NCBI GenBank assembly: GCA_015663075.1
Contig: DQSV01000053.1
Coordinates: 1-42,403, forward strand
Direction of reading: 5' to 3'
Source of the DNA: Methanothermococcus okinawensis
GTDB taxonomy: Archaea; AGJL01; Methanococci; Methanococcales; Methanococcaceae
Length of the DNA stretch: 42,403 bases
This document shows, piece after piece, positions 1-9,058 of this stretch. Made by a program: the position numbers and the translations under genes. The stretch's first letter is position 1, and each line of letters opens with the position of its first letter. Below the pieces are notes generated by a model. That model was not told where the DNA came from. It saw only the letters and a program-made list of their open reading frames with translations, and did no database searches.

Positions 1-50
1 TATTTATTTTAGATTATGATTTTATAACATTATATGCTCAATTACTATAA

Positions 51-1580
51 TTATATTAAACTCTCTGCATTGGTTTTATTTTTAATTTTCAATACCACCT
101 CTGGAATAAAGGAAGTTATATAGGTTTTATCTGCATTTTTTAAAACCTCATCATCCTTTCCATTACATCCATAGGCATTTATTCCAGACTCATTTAATAT
201 TTTTACACTAACCCATTCCACCCATGGATTGGCATCACTGATATATATTTCCTCAGGCTTTAAGGCCTTGGCCATTCCCCAAGATATATATCTCCCTCCC
301 AATACTCCCAATTTATCAGTGGGTTCAATATCCTCCAAGGTTTTATTATAGTTATTCTCACTGTAAAGTTTGCTATTTTTAAGGGCTACCCAATGGGCAT
401 CCCCTATAAAATATTTCCCAAGGGTATTGGGATAAATCATGCTTTTTCCCTTGTAATTTAAGAATTTGCTCCCTTTTACTATAGCATTTAATAAGTTATA
501 ATTTAGTAGGGAAGTATTTAAATTGTTGGACTTAATCTCTTCATTTATTATATTTAAGACTCTTGGAACTCCAAAGTTTCCTCTTTTGGCAGTTTTAGGA
601 GAATATCCACACATATAACCATGATGATTACCACTAAAGCCACTTAGTATCACATTTAAACCACTTCTAAGACCGATTCTACATTCATCCTCATAGGCTC
701 CATTGGTACCTACCACCCCTCCCTTAACCAATATACGGCTTACTGCAGTGGATTTTGCAAATGCCTTTAATCTATCCTTTGAGCGATTAAAGGGAGCCCC
801 TTCTATAACAAACACATCAACATCCAATTGAATACAGGATTTTATACCTTCAATTAAATCATCATATCCATCTCCAATATGGAATATTCCTTCCAATCCC
901 TTACCTTGTTTTTTACTTTCCTCTGCCACGATTTTCATTTCCTCCAGTGGTGCAGCATGCTCCTTTCCCCCCTGCTCCTCCACCACATTTATGCATACAG
1001 TGGAGGATAGTTTTATCCATTCTGAAAATTCCTGAGAGTATTTCTTTTCCTTTTCAATGAGTCTTTCATGTATTCTATTCCTTGGACATCCAGTATGGGG
1101 GCCTCCCATGTAATAACATTCTCCATAACAATGAGTTATCTCCTTTGGAAATCTCATGGGCCCATACATCCCAAAATGATCAAGATCTATGGGCACCTTT
1201 ATTTTTTCATAAATCTTTTTAAAAATCTCTAAAGGAGATAATCCCTCTTTTTCCCCTATGTCTCCAAGGGCATAGGCACATATATGAATGGGAAATCCCA
1301 TATAATCAGATAATACACAGTTCTCAATAAGTTCCCTTAATGTTAATGATGATGCACAGGGACCTATTCCAATCTCTACAATATCACAACCTAAGGGGAA
1401 TCTTCTAAGGTTACTTCCAAGTTTTTGAATATCTTCCATACTTAAATCATCTACAGCATCCACTACCTCTATTATATCACTTTCAGATAATTTTTTATTT
1501 GTTATTTTTTTAATAACTTCCTCCCTTAATTGTAAGCAATCTTCCAAGTTATTAACAGCACTTTTTATTAAATCTTTCAT
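51..1580 (-). CDS. hcgG: Hmd (FeGP) cofactor biosynthesis protein, HcgG/HmdC family
   Basis: Protein of 509 residues that I recognise as the HmdC/HcgG family, which co-occurs with the iron hydrogenase Hmd (H2-forming methylene-tetrahydromethanopterin dehydrogenase) and is linked to assembly of its iron-guanylylpyridinol cofactor. Visible features are a conserved Cys/His-rich stretch at about residues 150-170 (CYGECYYMGGPHTGCPRNR), a Gly-rich block around residue 235 (FHIGDGYDDL), and a second Gly/His-rich block near 315 (SGFSGNHHGYMCGYS). The C-terminal third (GRYISWGMAKAL, then SDANPWVEW) resembles a nucleotide-binding fold and has been described as fibrillarin-like. The ATG at 1580 follows an AGAGG site. 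No other hcg gene and no hmd gene is present here, so the cofactor genes are scattered or continue beyond the left edge. The exact step catalysed is not shown by the sequence. Confidence 0.75.
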   Translation of the reverse strand: MKDLIKSAVNNLEDCLQLREEVIKKITNKKLSESDIIEVVDAVDDLSMEDIQKLGSNLRRFPLGCDIVEIGIGPCASSLTLRELIENCVLSDYMGFPIHICAYALGDIGEKEGLSPLEIFKKIYEKIKVPIDLDHFGMYGPMRFPKEITHCYGECYYMGGPHTGCPRNRIHERLIEKEKKYSQEFSEWIKLSSTVCINVVEEQGGKEHAAPLEEMKIVAEESKKQGKGLEGIFHIGDGYDDLIEGIKSCIQLDVDVFVIEGAPFNRSKDRLKAFAKSTAVSRILVKGGVVGTNGAYEDECRIGLRSGLNVILSGFSGNHHGYMCGYSPKTAKRGNFGVPRVLNIINEEIKSNNLNTSLLNYNLLNAIVKGSKFLNYKGKSMIYPNTLGKYFIGDAHWVALKNSKLYSENNYNKTLEDIEPTDKLGVLGGRYISWGMAKALKPEEIYISDANPWVEWVSVKILNESGINAYGCNGKDDEVLKNADKTYITSFIPEVVLKIKNKTNAESLI

Positions 1581-1986
1581 AATAATCCTCTTGTTATTTC
1601 CATTTTTTTATCAATATTAGTTCTAAAAATTATTTGTAAAACATATAAAAAAATAATAAGTGATAAAAAAAATAAAAAAATAATTTAAAAAAAAATAAAA
1701 GAATAATTAAAATATAAAATGAAATCTTCTAACTATTATTATATATTTTCTCTTTATTTATCAAAAATTATTGTTTTTATTTTATTTATATTTTTATATA
1801 AGTTTAAGATAGGATTGGCTAAATTTTATTAGATGTAGTAAAACATATAGAGCATTTTAAACTTATTATGAATATATTAACTCTAAGCTTGAAGAATTTC
1901 CTCAGATGTAGGTTTAAGAAATTTGGACTTCTTTTTTTCTATTTTAATGATTTTTTAAAGAATAAATTTTTATATTAATTTTTATT
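1581..1986. other. Intergenic spacer with a decayed repeat copy
   Basis: No gene is visible between hcgG and the DUF373 gene. A TATA-like stretch (TTTTATATAAG, about 1791) is followed by AGTAAAACAT (about 1838) and a decayed match to the intergenic repeat described at 34872 (about 1890-1965, containing GAATTTCC and ACTTCTTTTTTTC). The remainder is simple A/T-rich sequence. Confidence 0.4.
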
Positions 1987-3300
1987 TCATATATTTTTAT
2001 CCAATACTTCTTTCTTTGGCCTATAGAACAATATAATGGACAACAGAATGAGTATTCCAGTATATACTACAACGTATATCACAAGTACTACAAACTGGGT
2101 GTTTCCTTCTAAGAAACTTGAGAACATAAATAAAAGTTCCCTAAACATAAAAATAATTATTATCTTAAATAGGAATTTTTTCAATAACTCTAATATATTG
2201 CTATTGGAATATATTACATCATCTACAAAATGCACTATAACAACTATTAGTGTTCCCAGAACTAAGGGATTGGTAAAGTTATCTATAAAAACCCCAATTG
2301 ATTGAATTAATTCCATACCTCTGACCATATTATAGGAATACAAAAACCCTATAATAGTTATTAATATACCCAAGGTATTTCCTATGGGAGTAAGTTTTCC
2401 AAATTCAAGGCTTTTCTTACCTTCATCAAAGGATTTTTTTAAATCTCTAATTAATCCTGAGCCCTCTGAGAGAATATATAATCCAACAATACCGGCGATT
2501 ATTCTCCATCCAAGATCTGCAAATAGGGCATAAATAACCATGGCAAAACCTATGGATGTAAATATAAGGGGCACATATTGAGACATTGTTTTTTTAAGAA
2601 ATTCCTGAACTAAATAATAGGTGGATTCTAAGGATTCACTTTGTTTTACAACAACCCTCTTTTTCCACACAAATATATCTTTACTCTTTAAATACTTTAA
2701 TGCCAATTCATCCTCCATCCCATCGGATATAAAATATACAAAATTAGGCTCATATAGATACATTAAAAAATCCAACTGTTCTTTTATTTTTTTAGCACAT
2801 TCCCTAGATTCCACGTCTTTATGGCCAGATATTAGGGCCAATTCCACGTCGTTTCCATTTTTCTTTAACTCATCATAAAACTTTACCCCTCCAAGTATTG
2901 AATTTATATCCGTATCCCCGGGGTCAGATAGTCCCAATTTAATGGCTGCATTTATACAATCATCCCTGCCCAATATGGGGGTTTTAATATTGGCCTTTCT
3001 TCCCACATCATCATCCATATCCACAGTAATTATAAGGTATTTTTCCTTTTGATTCTGTTCTATTTCTCCATTTTTTAGGTATTTTTTATTATTTCCTCTC
3101 TTTTCCTTTGATGGGGTATCTCTACCAGTGCCCTTATTGTTGTCATACTTATTGCCATTCTTATTATTATTCTTATTATTATTCTTATTATTACTCTTAT
3201 TATTACTCTTATTATTATTTCCATTATTATGGTGATATTTAACATTAGGATTATTATAAACATTGTTAACAGAATTAAAATATATTTTGTACATCTCCAT
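1987..3300 (-). CDS. DUF373 integral membrane protein with Asn/Lys-rich N-terminal extension
   Basis: The 437-residue protein matches the archaeal DUF373 family, predicted membrane proteins of unknown function. A cytosolic domain at about 87-230 begins YLIITVDMDDD and includes LGLSDPGDTDINSI, ALISGHKD and YFISDGMEDE. About six membrane segments follow, between residues 245 and 430. Residues 1-85 are unusual: 31-50 are five tetrapeptides (KSNN, KSNN, KNNN, KNNN, KNGN) coded by a 12-nt repeat at 3151-3210. The family core needs none of this. The ATG at 3300 has only a weak G-rich site (GGGGT) upstream, so the real start could lie downstream of the repeat. No neighbour suggests a role. Confidence 0.75.
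   Translation of the reverse strand: MEMYKIYFNSVNNVYNNPNVKYHHNNGNNNKSNNKSNNKNNNKNNNKNGNKYDNNKGTGRDTPSKEKRGNNKKYLKNGEIEQNQKEKYLIITVDMDDDVGRKANIKTPILGRDDCINAAIKLGLSDPGDTDINSILGGVKFYDELKKNGNDVELALISGHKDVESRECAKKIKEQLDFLMYLYEPNFVYFISDGMEDELALKYLKSKDIFVWKKRVVVKQSESLESTYYLVQEFLKKTMSQYVPLIFTSIGFAMVIYALFADLGWRIIAGIVGLYILSEGSGLIRDLKKSFDEGKKSLEFGKLTPIGNTLGILITIIGFLYSYNMVRGMELIQSIGVFIDNFTNPLVLGTLIVVIVHFVDDVIYSNSNILELLKKFLFKIIIIFMFRELLFMFSSFLEGNTQFVVLVIYVVVYTGILILLSIILFYRPKKEVLDKNI
3151..3210 (-). repeat. 12-nt in-frame coding microsatellite (Asn-Asn-Lys repeat)
   Basis: On the plus strand, units of the form ATTATTATTCTT recur in tandem about five times. The repeat stays in frame within the DUF373 gene and encodes the KSNN/KNNN tetrapeptides. 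Slippage in 12-nt steps would lengthen or shorten the protein without a frameshift. Confidence 0.75.
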
Positions 3301-3716
3301 AATACCCCAAGTTCTTTATTTATGGTCCATACATAAGACCTTAAACTTATTTCCTAAGGACTTTAAAACACTAAAATGATTTATGGGCTTTATCTTTTAA
3401 AGTTAAAATTTTTTAAACCACATACATTCAAATTTAATTTTAAATTTTTTTTGTAATATATTTATTATTTTATATCATAGTAAAACATACAAATTTTAAA
3501 CTTATTATATATGTAATTATCCATAACTAAAGGATTTACTTCTTATATTTTTATAAATTTATTTTCCTTATATCTTATTATGATTTAGATTAATTTTATT
3601 ATTTTTATATATTACTTTTTTTATTTATTTTTATTTTTTTTATGTTGGCATATAGCAGGTTTAAAAAATTATGTTCTTGACTATAATATGTTATCAATTG
3701 GTATTTTAATATATTG
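3301..3716. other. Intergenic spacer with repeat blocks shared with other spacers
   Basis: No gene is visible. The block at 3394-3433 (CTTTTAAAGTTAAAAT...) matches 34630-34669 with few changes. The stretch AGTAAAACATACAAAT (about 3480), then AAGGATTTACTTC (about 3531), matches the arm of the repeat at 34872. The end, about 3659-3700, shares a GGTTTAA(A/G)A...TTGACTATAA block with the sequence just upstream of aroC. This spacer appears to hold a decayed copy that lacks the hairpin core. Confidence 0.45.
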
Positions 3717-4973
3717 TTATTCCCTATCCATTAATGTATTTATATACAACATTATTAACATTACTATTATAAAGCCATAGTTAATTCCAATTTCACACAT
3801 GGATAAAAGTATAGCGGCATATATACTGTATATTTTTTTATCTCCTTCGTATATTAATTTACTTGAAAATCCCAATAAACTTGCAAAGATTAATCCATAT
3901 ATCCCAAAATCCAAGTATATTGGCCCAAACATTGTAGATGTAAAATTATGGGAATAACCAAAGAGTAACTCTCCTATAAGACTTTCTCCCACAGGATTTA
4001 ATGTTATTTTTCCAAGCATTGGCGAAGAATAATTGATTATTTTTTCCAATACCATAATGTCAAAATAAGCCCTATATGAAAGCATTTCAAAAATTCCAAT
4101 ACTCCATTTTTGCCCAGAGTATTGTAGTATAACTTTAGCCATAATGGCTAAAAACACAAGTAATCCAACAATAGAGACAATTAACCATTTATAAGATATT
4201 CTTTTAGATTTATAGTTATATATTAAAAATGAAAAACACAGTATTAAAATTCCTGCTTTGTATCCCAATAAGAATAGTAATATAAATGCTACTATAAAGT
4301 AAAAGATGTTATCAATCCCCCCATAAACAAGGGCTCCTGTGGAGATAAGCCTTAAGGGATCACTTGAAATATTCATTCTAACAGTATAGTTTATTAAAGG
4401 TATGGCATTATAAATGATTAATAACAGCATGAATGAAATAATACCTATTGTAAATATAATATTATCCATATTTTTTAATAACTTAGAAAAAATTTTAGAT
4501 ATTGGTATTATTTTATTGAAAATATGGATATTCTTATTAAACTCCTCTCTACTTTTACTTTTACCCTTGCATTTGGCAAATATACTTGATATAAAGATTA
4601 CTCCCAAAGAATAGGCAACAGCGGGTAAAAGGGAATTTGTAAGAGTATATACGCCATGATATATTATTAAAAATAATAAGAGAGCATAAATAATAGGAAT
4701 AATATTTTTTAATTGGAACTTCAAATTTAGATTTTGATTTTTGAAGTATTTATGGAACTTTACATCAATAAAAAAAGGCATAGAATAAAATAAAATAAAT
4801 AGGGAAACAATTAAAAATATTTTTAAAAGGGAAATATAATTAAATTTATGATAATAGGGAATGGCAAGAAGAAATATTGCAAAATGCCCCATTATCACAA
4901 TAAACACTGGATGATCTAAAACATCCTTTAATTTAAGATTCCCTATTTTATTATATTCTTTTATAAATATCAC
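3717..4973 (-). CDS. Polytopic membrane protein, Wzy-like oligosaccharide repeat-unit polymerase
   Basis: Predicted 418-residue membrane protein with roughly ten hydrophobic segments and a basic cytosolic loop at about 130-165. The block near residues 350-380 (TSTMFGPIYLDFGIYG), preceded by SYRAYFDIMVLEKII, is typical of archaeal and bacterial oligosaccharide repeat-unit polymerases, which join lipid-linked sugar repeats at the outer membrane face. In an archaeon the product would feed surface polysaccharide or S-layer glycosylation. No glycosyltransferase gene is adjacent, so the role is inferred from the fold only. The start is a GTG at 4973, inside a GGTGAT sequence. A TATA-like box (ACTATAAATAA, about 4998-5008) puts transcription start a few bases upstream, so a near-leaderless mRNA is plausible. 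Confidence 0.55.
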   Translation of the reverse strand: MIFIKEYNKIGNLKLKDVLDHPVFIVIMGHFAIFLLAIPYYHKFNYISLLKIFLIVSLFILFYSMPFFIDVKFHKYFKNQNLNLKFQLKNIIPIIYALLLFLIIYHGVYTLTNSLLPAVAYSLGVIFISSIFAKCKGKSKSREEFNKNIHIFNKIIPISKIFSKLLKNMDNIIFTIGIISFMLLLIIYNAIPLINYTVRMNISSDPLRLISTGALVYGGIDNIFYFIVAFILLFLLGYKAGILILCFSFLIYNYKSKRISYKWLIVSIVGLLVFLAIMAKVILQYSGQKWSIGIFEMLSYRAYFDIMVLEKIINYSSPMLGKITLNPVGESLIGELLFGYSHNFTSTMFGPIYLDFGIYGLIFASLLGFSSKLIYEGDKKIYSIYAAILLSMCEIGINYGFIIVMLIMLYINTLMDRE

Positions 4974-5373
4974 CGAATAAAATATTATAATAAATATTTA
5001 TTTATAGTCAATTATTGGTATTAACTTAATCTATAACATAAATAACATAACAAAAAGGATAAAACATTAATAGAAAGAAACATTTTAAATCCATATAATT
5101 TAGATTAATATAATACCATATGGTAAATCCTTTAAGTAGAATTCTCCTTTCTTTCAGTGCTTAGGAGCATAAGATGAATAATGAAGACATTTCTACATTT
5201 TATGTTTTCCTTCTTCTTAATTATATTATAATTTTAGATTTTTTATTTTAATTTTAATTATACTTTATACTTTATTTTTATTTTTTTAATTATTCTCTTT
5301 TTTAGGAAGTACTAATGAGAATTAAATTTTTTATTGATTATAAGTAATTTAAGATTATATTTTTAATAATTTA
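4974..5373. other. Intergenic spacer with repeat copy
   Basis: No gene is visible. The spacer holds one good copy of the hairpin repeat (listed separately) and, at about 5298-5340, a second shorter block (TTTAGGAAGTACTAATGAG) that resembles both the repeat core and the sequence at 26575-26620. Confidence 0.5.
5125..5215 (+). repeat. Intergenic hairpin repeat, copy A
   Basis: The core AGTGCTTAGGAGCATAA (5156-5172) forms TGCT-TAGG-AGCA, a perfect 4-bp stem with a 4-nt loop. Like the other copies it is followed by a T-rich block (CATTTTATGTTTTCCTTC) and long A/T tracts, and preceded by AAATCCTTTAAGTAG. It lies just past the 3' end of the RimK-type ligase gene on the opposite strand. Confidence 0.6.
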
Positions 5374-6234
5374 TTATGATTTACCATATTCTATTAAAAA
5401 CTCTGCAATTTTATAATCTACATCAATGCCCAAGTACTTAAACCCCTTTATACCAGGTACTGCATTTGTCTCAATAACATAATAGCAATCATCCTTTGAT
5501 GGAAGTATATCTATACCCATTATGTCTCCCTTCATGGATTGAGCGCATTTTAATGCCAACTCATTTAACTCTTCATTTAGTTTTATAGGTTCAATGGTTC
5601 CCCCTAAGTATAAATTTGTAATGAAATTTTTACTAACTCGACTGTATCCTCCAACAACTTCTTCCCCCACTACAAGTATTCTAATATCCTTATAAATACC
5701 CTTTTTACTGAAATTTATATATTCTTGGACTAGTGTTCCCTCCCATATTGCATTTTTAGTGTATTTTTTTAATTCTTCATCAGAGGTTATCTTTTTAACA
5801 GTTATCCCACACTTGGAAAAGGAATTTTTTAAGATCACAGGGTATTCTAAGTTTTCCCTTTCCATAAATCTTTTGGCATCTTCGTAATCCCTTACTATGG
5901 CTGTTTTTGGAGTATTTATTTTATTTTTGGATAATATTTTGATGGTTTTAAACTTATCAGAAGAATCATACACTGTTTTAAGATTATTGATAAAAGTACT
6001 ACCCTCACATTCTAAGGAGTTCAACACTTGCCAGGAGTACATTGTTAATCTATCTAAATAATTGCCAATACCACACCTTGGATGTATTATATCACTATCT
6101 AAGCGGAAATTCTTATCTACTATTAAATTACTATCTGATAGTAATAAAATTTCACATCTACTTCCTAAATTCTCTATGGCTCTTTTTAGAGCCTCTGTTG
6201 TTGAACTACCCTCTGGAGTTACAATTGTTATCAT
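5374..6234 (-). CDS. RimK-type ATP-grasp glutamate ligase (MptN- or CofF-like)
   Basis: The 286-residue protein has the ATP-grasp layout of the RimK family: an N-terminal Rossmann-like part (residues 1-85), then PVILKNSFSKCGITV (about 136-150, ATP-binding lysine and loop), LVQEYI (about 172), KDIRILVVGEEVVGGY (about 185-200) and the metal-binding YVIETNAVPGIKG near the C-terminus. In methanogens two members of this size are known. MptN adds alpha-glutamate to tetrahydromethanopterin to make tetrahydrosarcinapterin, and CofF caps coenzyme F420 with alpha-glutamate. The sequence alone does not let me choose. The gene is divergent from fsr, an F420-using enzyme, but that is not proof. The ATG at 6234 has only a weak AGGT upstream. 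Confidence 0.75.
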   Translation of the reverse strand: MITIVTPEGSSTTEALKRAIENLGSRCEILLLSDSNLIVDKNFRLDSDIIHPRCGIGNYLDRLTMYSWQVLNSLECEGSTFINNLKTVYDSSDKFKTIKILSKNKINTPKTAIVRDYEDAKRFMERENLEYPVILKNSFSKCGITVKKITSDEELKKYTKNAIWEGTLVQEYINFSKKGIYKDIRILVVGEEVVGGYSRVSKNFITNLYLGGTIEPIKLNEELNELALKCAQSMKGDIMGIDILPSKDDCYYVIETNAVPGIKGFKYLGIDVDYKIAEFLIEYGKS

Positions 6235-6295
6235 GATATAACCTAAGAAGAATTTTATATTATTATAATTATTAATTCTATAAAATAATATAAAA

Positions 6296-6315
6296 GTTTA
6301 TATATAAGATATATA
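6296..6315 (+). promoter_or_regulatory. Predicted fsr promoter (TATA box)
   Basis: The sequence GTTTATATATAAGATAT in the 154-nt divergent spacer is a good archaeal TATA box. It would place transcription start about 25 nt downstream, some 50 nt before the fsr ATG. The ligase gene on the other strand has its own weaker ATTTTATAG box in the same spacer. Confidence 0.5.
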
Positions 6316-6388
6316 TTTATTTATTATTAATAATAAAAAAAATAAAAAAATAATAATTTATTAAATAAATTTTTTAACGGTGAAATTA

Positions 6389-8254
6389 ATGTATGAATGG
6401 AAATTAAATGAGATTGTAGATAATGATCTATGTGCCAGTTGTGGTACCTGTGCCATAGTGTGTCCAAACAATATAGTGGTTTTTGAAGATGGCCCTAAAT
6501 TAAAGGAGGAATGTTTGAGAAAGGGACATGGCATGTGCTATGATATATGCCCAAGGGTCTCTTCAGGGGGCTATCAAATAAGAATTAGAGGAGATTTTAA
6601 AGAAAAAGAGGAGTACTACTATGGAAAGGGGGATATTGAAGGTCAAAATGGAGGGGTGGTTTCAACATTTTTAAAATATCTATTGGAAAATAAAAAGATA
6701 GATGGGGCTATAGTTGTAGGGGATGAATGCTGGAAACCAGTATCCCTAATAATCCAAAACCCAGAGGACATTGAAAAATCTGCAAAATCAAAATATGCCA
6801 TTTCAATACTTGATGCCTTGAGGAAGGCTGGGGAGATTGGGATTGAAAGGGTTGCAGTTGTAGGTCTTCCCTGTCAAATATCTGGTCTTAGGAAACTTCA
6901 ATATTTTCCATACTTGGCTAAATACGATGGAGAACTTGGTAAAAATGGAAAGATATTAAAATTACCAAAGATTCAATATTTAATCGGGCTGTTCTGTAAT
7001 AAGAAATTTAAGCAGAGAAGTATAGAAGAAATCCTTGAAAAAAATAATTTAAATATGGAGGATATAGAGAAGTTTGATATTAAAAAGGATAAGTTTGTAA
7101 TAACAACCTACAACAATGAAAAATATAGTATTCCCTTGGAAGATATTGAATACTGTGAGGGATGTAATGTTTGTAGAGACTTTGATGCTCAGATGGCAGA
7201 TATATCTGTAGGATGTGCCGGAAGTCCGGAAAATTACTCCACAGTAATAATAAGGACTAAAAAGGGAGAGGATATTAAAAATGCCATTGAATTAAAAGAG
7301 GGAGTAAATATAGAGTTTATAGAAAAAATGAGAAAATTAAAAATGGACAGATTTAAAAGGGAAATAGAAAGGAGAAGAAATAGTGGGGAAAAGATATCCT
7401 ACTATTGGATTACAGATTATGGAGGAGTGGGTAAAAGGGCGGATAACACTTATTTTATAAGAATAAGAGCAAAACCAGGCGGTTGGTACTCTACAGAAGA
7501 AATCAACGAAATAATAAATACAAGTAAAAGGTATAATGGTAAAATAAAGATAACGAATAGAGGAGCATTTGAAATTCATTGTATAGATCCCTATTACGTA
7601 GAGGAATTAGTCTTAGAACTTAACAAAAGGAACTTTATTACTGGCTCCGAAGGACCCCTTGTAAGGGCCATCCTTGCATGTCCTGGTGGTGGAAATTGTA
7701 GTAGTGGATTAATAGATACTAGTGAGTTAGGTGTAATTATAGATGAAAGGTTCAAAGAGTATCCTGCTCCATATAAATTTAAAATCGCAATAAGTGGCTG
7801 TCCAAATAAATGTGTAAGACCTCAGATTCATGATATTGGAATAGTAGGTGTTAAATATCCTGAGACAAATGAAAATTGTAATGGATGTGGAAGATGTGCA
7901 GATGTTTGTAAGGTTGAGGCCATAGATGTTAGGGGAGAAACATCCTATACAAACTATAATTCATGTATAGGTTGTGGAAAGTGTATTAGGGCCTGTCCCA
8001 ATGAGGGAAGGGATATAAAGGAAGAAGGGTACATGATATATGTTGGAGGAAAATCTGGAAGAGAAATAATAGATGGTATATCCATGAAGTTAATGGATAT
8101 TGAGGGGATAATTAATTTAATAGATAAGGTATTAAAGGTATATACTAAATATGCCCAAAAACCTCAAAGAGAGAGATTGGGGGCAGTTATGCATAGGATT
8201 GGTACTGGAAAATTCTTAGAGGAAGTTAAATTGTTAATGGATGGTGATGTATAA
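6389..8254 (+). CDS. fsr: F420-dependent sulfite reductase (Fsr)
   Basis: Fsr reduces sulfite to sulfide with reduced F420, detoxifying sulfite and supplying assimilable sulfur in methanogens. Two enzymes are fused. The N-terminal half is FrhB-like (F420 oxidation) with cluster cysteines at 15, 18, 21, 25 and CEGCNVC at 256-262. The C-terminal half is a dissimilatory-type siroheme sulfite reductase, with cluster/siroheme cysteines C431 and C437 (CPGGGNC), C471 and C475 (CPNKC), and an inserted double ferredoxin module (about 497-540: CNGCGRCADVCK, CIGCGKCIRACP). All expected cysteines are present, so the enzyme looks functional. The start is ATG 6389, because GGTGA (6379-6383) sits 5 nt upstream; the in-frame GTG at 6380 is part of that site. 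The product is 621 residues, the usual family size. Confidence 0.95.
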   Translation: MYEWKLNEIVDNDLCASCGTCAIVCPNNIVVFEDGPKLKEECLRKGHGMCYDICPRVSSGGYQIRIRGDFKEKEEYYYGKGDIEGQNGGVVSTFLKYLLENKKIDGAIVVGDECWKPVSLIIQNPEDIEKSAKSKYAISILDALRKAGEIGIERVAVVGLPCQISGLRKLQYFPYLAKYDGELGKNGKILKLPKIQYLIGLFCNKKFKQRSIEEILEKNNLNMEDIEKFDIKKDKFVITTYNNEKYSIPLEDIEYCEGCNVCRDFDAQMADISVGCAGSPENYSTVIIRTKKGEDIKNAIELKEGVNIEFIEKMRKLKMDRFKREIERRRNSGEKISYYWITDYGGVGKRADNTYFIRIRAKPGGWYSTEEINEIINTSKRYNGKIKITNRGAFEIHCIDPYYVEELVLELNKRNFITGSEGPLVRAILACPGGGNCSSGLIDTSELGVIIDERFKEYPAPYKFKIAISGCPNKCVRPQIHDIGIVGVKYPETNENCNGCGRCADVCKVEAIDVRGETSYTNYNSCIGCGKCIRACPNEGRDIKEEGYMIYVGGKSGREIIDGISMKLMDIEGIINLIDKVLKVYTKYAQKPQRERLGAVMHRIGTGKFLEEVKLLMDGDV

Positions 8255-8489
8255 TATATTTTATAATTTTAAATTTTTGTTATACTTTAGTTCCAAGTAA
8301 ATTATACAAAAAAGGAATATATAAAGAGAATAATGTAGAATTTCTAATTTTCATAAATGTTACTTCTTTTTAGGTGTTTTAAAATTTTTTAATTTTTTAT
8401 ATTAATCTTAATTGTTCTTTATTTTTATGGAATTCTTTTAAATTAGGTTTTATTATTTTTTATACTATTTCAAATAAAAAAATAAAAAA
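8255..8489. other. Spacer after fsr with a decayed repeat block
   Basis: No gene is visible. At about 8320-8400 the sequence GTAGAATTTC..., then ACTTCTTTTTAGGTG and TTTTAAAATTTT, follows the right half of the intergenic hairpin repeat (compare 34935-34982). The TTAGGAG core itself is missing. The T-runs may terminate fsr. Confidence 0.35.
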
Positions 8490-8556
8490 TACACTATATT
8501 TACTACGAAATATAGTAGTAAAAAAATTCTCCTTATCCACCATGGAATAAGGATTA
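8490..8556 (-). terminator. Tandem terminator-like hairpins at the end of the str gene group
   Basis: Read on the minus strand after the S10 stop: hairpin 1 is CCTTATTCC-ATGGT-GGATAAGG (8552-8531), followed within a few bases by seven T. Hairpin 2 pairs ACTATATTT (8493-8501) with AAATATAGT (8508-8516), 9 bp around a 6-nt loop, followed by TGTATTTTTTATTTTTTT. Inside hairpin 2 a competing pairing of TACTAC (8501-8506) with GTAGTA (8515-8520) is possible. Both fit intrinsic-type termination of minus-strand transcripts from S10. For fsr transcripts no T-run follows either hairpin. Confidence 0.6.
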
Positions 8557-8632
8557 GAAAAAAATAATAATTTATTGCAATAAATTTTTTATTACAATAA
8601 TATAACTTGCTTATGAAAATTAAATTTTAAAA

Positions 8633-8941
8633 TTAGCTTCTTAATTCAATTTCAATTTGCACTGCTTCAGGGACCCTTATCTTCATAATATGTTTCATAG
8701 CCCTTTCATCCGCCTCAATATCTATTACTCTTTTGTGTATTCTCATTGTCCATCTATCAAAGGTGGATGATCCTTCTCCATCTGTTGATTTTCTTGTTGT
8801 AATCCTTAATTTTTTTGTAGGTAGAGGAATGGGCCCTGCCATATCCACTCCTGTTTTTTCAGCAATTGCCTTTATTTGATTGCATACTTTGCTCAATTCT
8901 TCATGATCTGTACTACTTAATTTTATTCTAGCCTTTTGCAT
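8633..8941 (-). CDS. rpsJ: 30S ribosomal protein S10 (uS10)
   Basis: Protein of 102 residues, the normal archaeal length, ending in the conserved [31 protein letters not shown] is the long loop that reaches into the 30S head. It is the last gene of the str group, 117 nt downstream of EF-1A, the standard archaeal order. The ATG at 8941 has a strong GAGGAGAG site upstream. Two terminator-like hairpins follow. Confidence 0.95.
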   Translation of the reverse strand: MQKARIKLSSTDHEELSKVCNQIKAIAEKTGVDMAGPIPLPTKKLRITTRKSTDGEGSSTFDRWTMRIHKRVIDIEADERAMKHIMKIRVPEAVQIEIELRS

Positions 8942-9058
8942 AAATTATCTCTCCTCATTTAATTTTTAACAAAAAATTAATTTTTACTTTATTATAACTT
9001 TAAAAATAAAAAAATAAAAAAATTAATCATTTAGATTTATTTCATTTCTGAATATTAT

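Noticed and set aside
3075-3263. Ile/Arg-rich frame overlapping the DUF373 N-terminus
   Set aside because: It is an out-of-frame reading of the same 12-nt microsatellite.
8493-8520. Riboswitch for fsr
   Set aside because: The hairpin lies downstream of fsr, and its T-run lies on the other strand, so termination after S10 explains it better.
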